From Chloroflexota bacterium (GTDB lineage Bacteria > Chloroflexota > Dehalococcoidia > GIF9 > UBA5629): 9,515 bases of DNA. The notes beneath the pieces were generated by a model. The model saw only the letters and a list, made by a program, of their open reading frames with translations, searched no databases and was not told where the DNA came from. Positions 6,263 through 9,515 of this stretch are shown piece after piece. The DNA lies in assembly GCA_020354105.1 (NCBI GenBank), contig CP070642.1, positions 243,066 to 252,580 on the forward strand. Direction: 5' to 3'. Position numbers and translations under genes: made by a program. Position 1 is the stretch's first letter. Each line of letters begins with the position of its first letter.

Positions 6263-7381
6263 GTGAAAATCGGATTAGTTTCCCCATATGACTATTCATT
6301 CCCAGGTGGCGTTGTCAACCACATCGCCTACTTGGCTCATAATTTCATTCAATCGGGGCATAGGGTCAAAATTATAGCCCCATGTCCAGCAAGAGGTACT
6401 CGATACTTCGAAGAGGAGGTTACCCCGGTAGGAAAGCCCCTGCCTGTGCCATATGCCGGCTCCATAGCTAGAGTACCAGTATCCCCCTGGTTGCCAGCTC
6501 AAATAGGTGAGATTTTAGCTAAAGAGAAGTTTGATATTTTGCACTTACACGAACCATTCGCACCAATGGTCTGCTTGAGTGCCCTCCTTAAGTCAAACTC
6601 CATAAATGTTGGCACTTTTCATGCCTGCCATACTAAACCTAGAACTTATTGGTTGGGCAAGTTTATCTTCAGAAGATGGCTTTCCAAGCTACATGGCAAA
6701 ATCGCCGTCTCCAAACCGGCACTGGAATATGTGAACCGCCACCTGCCGAGTGACTATCGTATTATCCCAAATGGCATAGATACCGAACTTTTTCGCTTTG
6801 ATGGCCCAGCGCGGAAAGTATTCGCTGACGGAAAGATAAATATCCTCTTCGTCGGCCGACTTGAAAGACGAAAGGGACTTGGTTATTTGCTTAATGCATG
6901 CGCCAAAGTTAAACGTAGCTTCCCAAATTTCCGTCTGATTGTAGTTGGCCCAGGTACTGTATTACGACTTAGATATGAAAATTTGGTCGAGGATATGAGC
7001 TTGACCAACCATGTGGTTTTTACTGGTTTTGTCCCTAGTGCTGAGTTACCCTCATATTACCGTAGCGCTGATATTTTTTGTGCCCCGGCTACCGGGGGTG
7101 AAAGCTTTGGCATAGTCTTGTTGGAAGCTATGGCATGCGGAACACCAGTAATTGCCACCAATATTCAAGGCTACGCTAGTGTGTTAACTAATGGTGATGA
7201 GGGTTTGCTTGTACCGCCCAAAGATGTGGAATCATTGGCCCAAGCACTGCTAGCGCTCTTACATGACAAATCGTTGCGCCTACAGATGAGAGACAAGGGA
7301 AAAGTCAAAGCCGATAAGTATAGCTGGCCGAATATTGCAAGGCAAGTTACGGATTATTATGACAGCTTGCTTAGTAAGTAA
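6263..7381 (+). CDS. GT4-family glycosyltransferase, PimA-like
   Basis: The 372-residue enzyme has the GT-B fold of family GT4. The N-terminal acceptor domain shows the loop FPGGVVNHI (13-21), HLHEPFAPM (94-102) and GTFHA (117-121). The C-terminal sugar-nucleotide domain shows IPNGIDTELF (168-177), FVGRLERRKGL (196-206, carrying the Arg and Lys that bind the donor phosphates) and the EX7E signature GGESFGIVLLEAMACGTPVIAT (278-299, E280 and E288). The pattern resembles phosphatidylinositol mannosyltransferase PimA, and the flanking inositol-lipid genes fit a role adding a sugar, perhaps mannose, to phosphatidylinositol on the inner membrane face. No signal peptide or membrane span is seen. The start is GTG 6263, with only a weak AGGG upstream. 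Donor and acceptor cannot be settled from sequence; other GT4 lipid glycosyltransferases look similar. Confidence 0.88.
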   Translation: MKIGLVSPYDYSFPGGVVNHIAYLAHNFIQSGHRVKIIAPCPARGTRYFEEEVTPVGKPLPVPYAGSIARVPVSPWLPAQIGEILAKEKFDILHLHEPFAPMVCLSALLKSNSINVGTFHACHTKPRTYWLGKFIFRRWLSKLHGKIAVSKPALEYVNRHLPSDYRIIPNGIDTELFRFDGPARKVFADGKINILFVGRLERRKGLGYLLNACAKVKRSFPNFRLIVVGPGTVLRLRYENLVEDMSLTNHVVFTGFVPSAELPSYYRSADIFCAPATGGESFGIVLLEAMACGTPVIATNIQGYASVLTNGDEGLLVPPKDVESLAQALLALLHDKSLRLQMRDKGKVKADKYSWPNIARQVTDYYDSLLSK

Positions 7382-7400
7382 ATGTGCATAGGAACACTCT

Positions 7401-8003
7401 GTGGCAAACTTAACTGAAATCAGGAGAACAGCTGCTCGATGGATTACCGAGCCATTAAAAACGGTCCTAGTTAAAAGCCGACTAAAGCCAAACAACTTGA
7501 CATGGATAGCCTTGGCAATAAGTATAATCGCAGCCGGGGCTATTGCCGCCAATCAGCTTCTCATCGGCGGAATTCTGGTACTTCTTTCAGGGTTATTTGA
7601 TATTTTGGACGGGGCATTGGCTCGCTTAACTAACCAAGCCACTCGCTTTGGTGCCCTGTTAGACTCCACTTTCGATCGTATTTCTGATGCCATAGTATTT
7701 TTAGGTCTTCTAGCATTATTCATAAGAAGCGAAGCTGTGCTTGAAGTAGTGCTTATTTTCTTGGCCTTGATCAGCGCATTGCTCACCAGCTACGTGCGAG
7801 CTAGAGCCGAAGGCCTGGGGATAAACTGCTCTGTCGGTTTGTTTACCAGGACTGAGAGAGTTATAATATTAGCGCTTGGCTTGCTTTTAAGTCCGTTGTG
7901 CAAATTCAGTATCCTTATAGTTCTGGTTGTTATGATAGTTCTTGGCTTTATTACTGTTGGACAACGGTTGGTATATGTAAGGCAACAAACGAAAGGTAAA
8001 TAG
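7401..8003 (+). CDS. CDP-alcohol phosphatidyltransferase, probable phosphatidylinositol-phosphate synthase
   Basis: This 200-residue integral membrane enzyme transfers a phosphatidyl group from CDP-diacylglycerol to an alcohol. The family signature D-x2-DG-x2-AR-x8-G-x3-D-x3-D is complete: D67, D70, G71, A74, R75, G84, D88 and D92. About six hydrophobic helices are visible, with the first signature Asp at the end of helix 2 as usual. Conserved downstream elements SYVRARAEGLG and RTERVIILALG resemble actinobacterial phosphatidylinositol-phosphate synthase, which uses inositol-1-phosphate rather than free inositol. The gene lies 19 bases after the PimA-like gene and two genes after ino1, which supports that substrate. 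Phosphatidylglycerophosphate synthase is the main alternative. The start is GTG 7401, with AGGA at 7390-7393. Confidence 0.87.
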   Translation: MANLTEIRRTAARWITEPLKTVLVKSRLKPNNLTWIALAISIIAAGAIAANQLLIGGILVLLSGLFDILDGALARLTNQATRFGALLDSTFDRISDAIVFLGLLALFIRSEAVLEVVLIFLALISALLTSYVRARAEGLGINCSVGLFTRTERVIILALGLLLSPLCKFSILIVLVVMIVLGFITVGQRLVYVRQQTKGK

Positions 8004-8025
8004 AACAAAGCGTCGGTGAAAAGAG

Positions 8026-8214
8026 ATGAGTGACAAGACATTTGAATTGAGTCTGATTGCTCTAAGCCTCATTGCTCTGCTATGGATAATGCTTGGAGGC
8101 ATCTTTGGTATATTAAACATCACCTGGGTAATAATCACCGGTTTGGTGATATGGATTATTGGCGGGGGGACATTGCTCTACTTCTGGGGTAGAAACTATA
8201 TGTCGCAGATTTAA
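8026..8214 (+). CDS. Small two-helix membrane protein, function unknown
   Basis: This 62-residue protein is not recognised. It has a short polar N-terminus (MSDKTFE), two hydrophobic helices at about residues 8-30 and 32-54 with glycines near their ends (MLGGIFG, IIGGGTL), and a short tail with one Arg (GRNYMSQI). No cysteine, histidine or enzymatic motif is present. It starts 22 bases after the CDP-alcohol transferase gene and probably belongs to the same transcript. The ribosome-binding site (GAAAAGAG) is weak and close. Position suggests an accessory to the membrane lipid enzymes, but this is inference only. The coding reality rests on operon-like spacing and a plausible composition. Confidence 0.65.
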   Translation: MSDKTFELSLIALSLIALLWIMLGGIFGILNITWVIITGLVIWIIGGGTLLYFWGRNYMSQI

Positions 8215-8285
8215 CTTCTAATTCTTGAGCTTATGAGTATATAGAGTTACCCCCTGAACTTCACACCAAGCTAGAATAAAAAATC

Positions 8286-9515
8286 ATGCCAGTTACAGCG
8301 ATTATCGGTGCCCAATGGGGAGACGAGGGGAAAGGAAAAATAGTCGATCTCCTCGCCACATCAGCGAAGGCAGTAGTTCGCTTCTCCGGAGGCGACAATG
8401 CTGGACATACAGTAATTAATTACTACGGTGAGTTCAAACTTCACATAGTTCCCTCGGGCATATTCCACACTGGAGTAGTCTGTATAATCGGTAATGGTGT
8501 GGCAATTAATCCAATGATACTCTTGGAGGAAATCGAGAATCTCCAGAAACGCGGCGTTGATACCGTCCACCTTTTTATCAGTGACCGGGCACATTTGATA
8601 ATGCCCTATCATACCCTAATGGATGGTCTGGAAGAGGAGCGGCGAGGTAAGGGTGCCATAGGTACCACACGTAAAGGGATAGGCCCAGTTTTCGCCGACA
8701 AGATAGCTCGCCTCGGAATCCGTACCTGCGATCTGCTGAATGAGAAAGAATTTCGACATCGACTTGCCTCAATCCTTGACCAAAAGAATGCCATTCTGAC
8801 CAAAATATACAACGCTCCACCACTATCTCTGGAAGAGATATATGAACAGTACTGTTCCTATGGAGAGCGGCTAGCCCCGTTCGTTCGAGATACTGGCCAA
8901 ATACTTCGGGACATGGTATCCCAGAAGCAACCAATTATATTAGAAGGCGCGCAGGGAACTATGCTTGACCCCGACTTCGGTACTTACCCTTATGTGACTT
9001 CCTCTTCGCCATTGGCTGCTGGTGGTTCTACTGGTACAGGGATAAGCCCGAAGCAAATCGACCAAATCGTCGGTGTCTTCAAGGCTTATATCACACGAGT
9101 AGGCGGTGGACCTATGCCTACTGAACTGAAGGATAAAACCGGTGAATTCATCAGGGAGCGGGCTCATGAATATGGTGCCACAACAGGCAGACCACGGCGC
9201 TGTGGCTGGTTTGATGCTGTGGCCGGGCGCTTTAGCACCCAAGTGAACGGTTTTACCAGTATAGCCCTAACCCGCCTCGATGTTCTGGACGCACTCGACT
9301 CAATAAAGGTATGCACAGGCTACCAAGTTGACAGAGATGTCTTAAAAGACTTCCCGAGCGATATTGCTATCCTTGACAGATGCCAACCAATTTATGAAGA
9401 ACTGCCGGGCTGGCGTACAGAAACAAACACCATCCGTAACATAAAACAATTGCCATCCCGAGCCCAACGCTATATATCCCGACTCGAAGAACTTCTCTCC
9501 TGTCCCATATCCATC
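8286..9515 (+). CDS. purA: Adenylosuccinate synthetase (3' end outside window)
   Basis: PurA joins IMP and aspartate using GTP to make adenylosuccinate, the first dedicated step to AMP. The frame is open from ATG 8286 to the right edge, 410 codons without a stop, against about 420-430 for the family, so only the C-terminal tip is missing. Motifs are intact: the P-loop-like GAQWGDEGKGK at residues 8-18 with catalytic Asp13, GGDNAGHTV with the catalytic His, GNG, GTTRKGIGP (8661-8687), LEGAQG, DFGTYPYVTSSSP, GRPRRCGWFD (9186-9215) and LTRLDVLD. The start matches the family N-terminus (MPVTAIIGAQWGDEGKG), though no Shine-Dalgarno sequence is seen in the A-rich bases before it. It lies 71 bases after the small membrane gene; whether it shares that transcript is unclear. 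Confidence 0.97.
   Translation, partial: MPVTAIIGAQWGDEGKGKIVDLLATSAKAVVRFSGGDNAGHTVINYYGEFKLHIVPSGIFHTGVVCIIGNGVAINPMILLEEIENLQKRGVDTVHLFISDRAHLIMPYHTLMDGLEEERRGKGAIGTTRKGIGPVFADKIARLGIRTCDLLNEKEFRHRLASILDQKNAILTKIYNAPPLSLEEIYEQYCSYGERLAPFVRDTGQILRDMVSQKQPIILEGAQGTMLDPDFGTYPYVTSSSPLAAGGSTGTGISPKQIDQIVGVFKAYITRVGGGPMPTELKDKTGEFIRERAHEYGATTGRPRRCGWFDAVAGRFSTQVNGFTSIALTRLDVLDALDSIKVCTGYQVDRDVLKDFPSDIAILDRCQPIYEELPGWRTETNTIRNIKQLPSRAQRYISRLEELLSCPISI

Noticed and set aside
8215..8285. A promoter for purA (TAGAAT at 8272-8277, TTGAGC at 8225-8230)
   Set aside because: The two elements are about 41 bases apart and neither has a matching partner at 16-18 bases, so no promoter is called. No stable hairpin or terminator was seen in this gap either.
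8578..8934. 118-codon open frame on the - strand
   Set aside because: It is the antisense of purA, where the sense frame carries all family motifs; it is a by-product of codon use.
1..9515. CRISPR arrays, tRNA genes, insertion sequences, phage or defence genes
   Set aside because: No regularly spaced repeats, cloverleaf-like segments, terminal inverted repeats or transposase, nuclease or helicase motifs were found; all long frames on the coding strand are explained by housekeeping or lipid genes.

Overview
The window looks like an ordinary chromosomal segment of a Chloroflexota bacterium, most plausibly class Dehalococcoidia or a close relative. This placement is inferred and rests on remembered family resemblance: a moderately AT-rich composition by eye, a small CxxC/CxxC protein of a type common in Chloroflexota (remembered as DUF5679), an actinobacterial-like myo-inositol-1-phosphate synthase, and an inositol-phospholipid cassette outside the Actinobacteria. 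No rRNA, tRNA, CRISPR array, insertion sequence or phage gene is visible. Every sizeable gap between genes is under 90 bases.

Left part (1-3137, + strand): the conserved translation and RNA-modification block infB (5' end off the window), rbfA and truB. rbfA and truB overlap. The block continues the usual nusA-infB operon of bacteria.

Middle (3138-4132): a strong consensus promoter and Shine-Dalgarno drive a very small zinc-ribbon-like gene. Its two CxxC halves lie in different reading frames, separated at a run of six A. It meets, tail to tail, a PHP-domain metal-dependent phosphoesterase gene on the - strand. That gene starts from a short divergent region shared with the next gene, where two promoter-like elements overlap on opposite strands.

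Right part (4133-8214, + strand): a tandem-domain universal stress protein is followed by myo-inositol-1-phosphate synthase, a PimA-like GT4 glycosyltransferase, a CDP-alcohol phosphatidyltransferase of the phosphatidylinositol-phosphate synthase type, and a 62-residue two-helix membrane protein. No convincing terminator or new promoter is seen between them, so they could form one transcription unit. Together the three enzymes can make inositol phosphate from glucose-6-phosphate, attach it to CDP-diacylglycerol, and decorate the resulting inositol lipid with a sugar. The last gene, purA (adenylosuccinate synthetase), is open at the right edge, about 10-20 residues short of the usual end.

No obviously new large system is present. 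The points most worth a second look are the frame-disrupted zinc-ribbon gene with its unusually good promoter, the compact inositol-lipid cassette with a missing phosphatase step and an unknown small membrane protein, and the overlapping divergent promoters.
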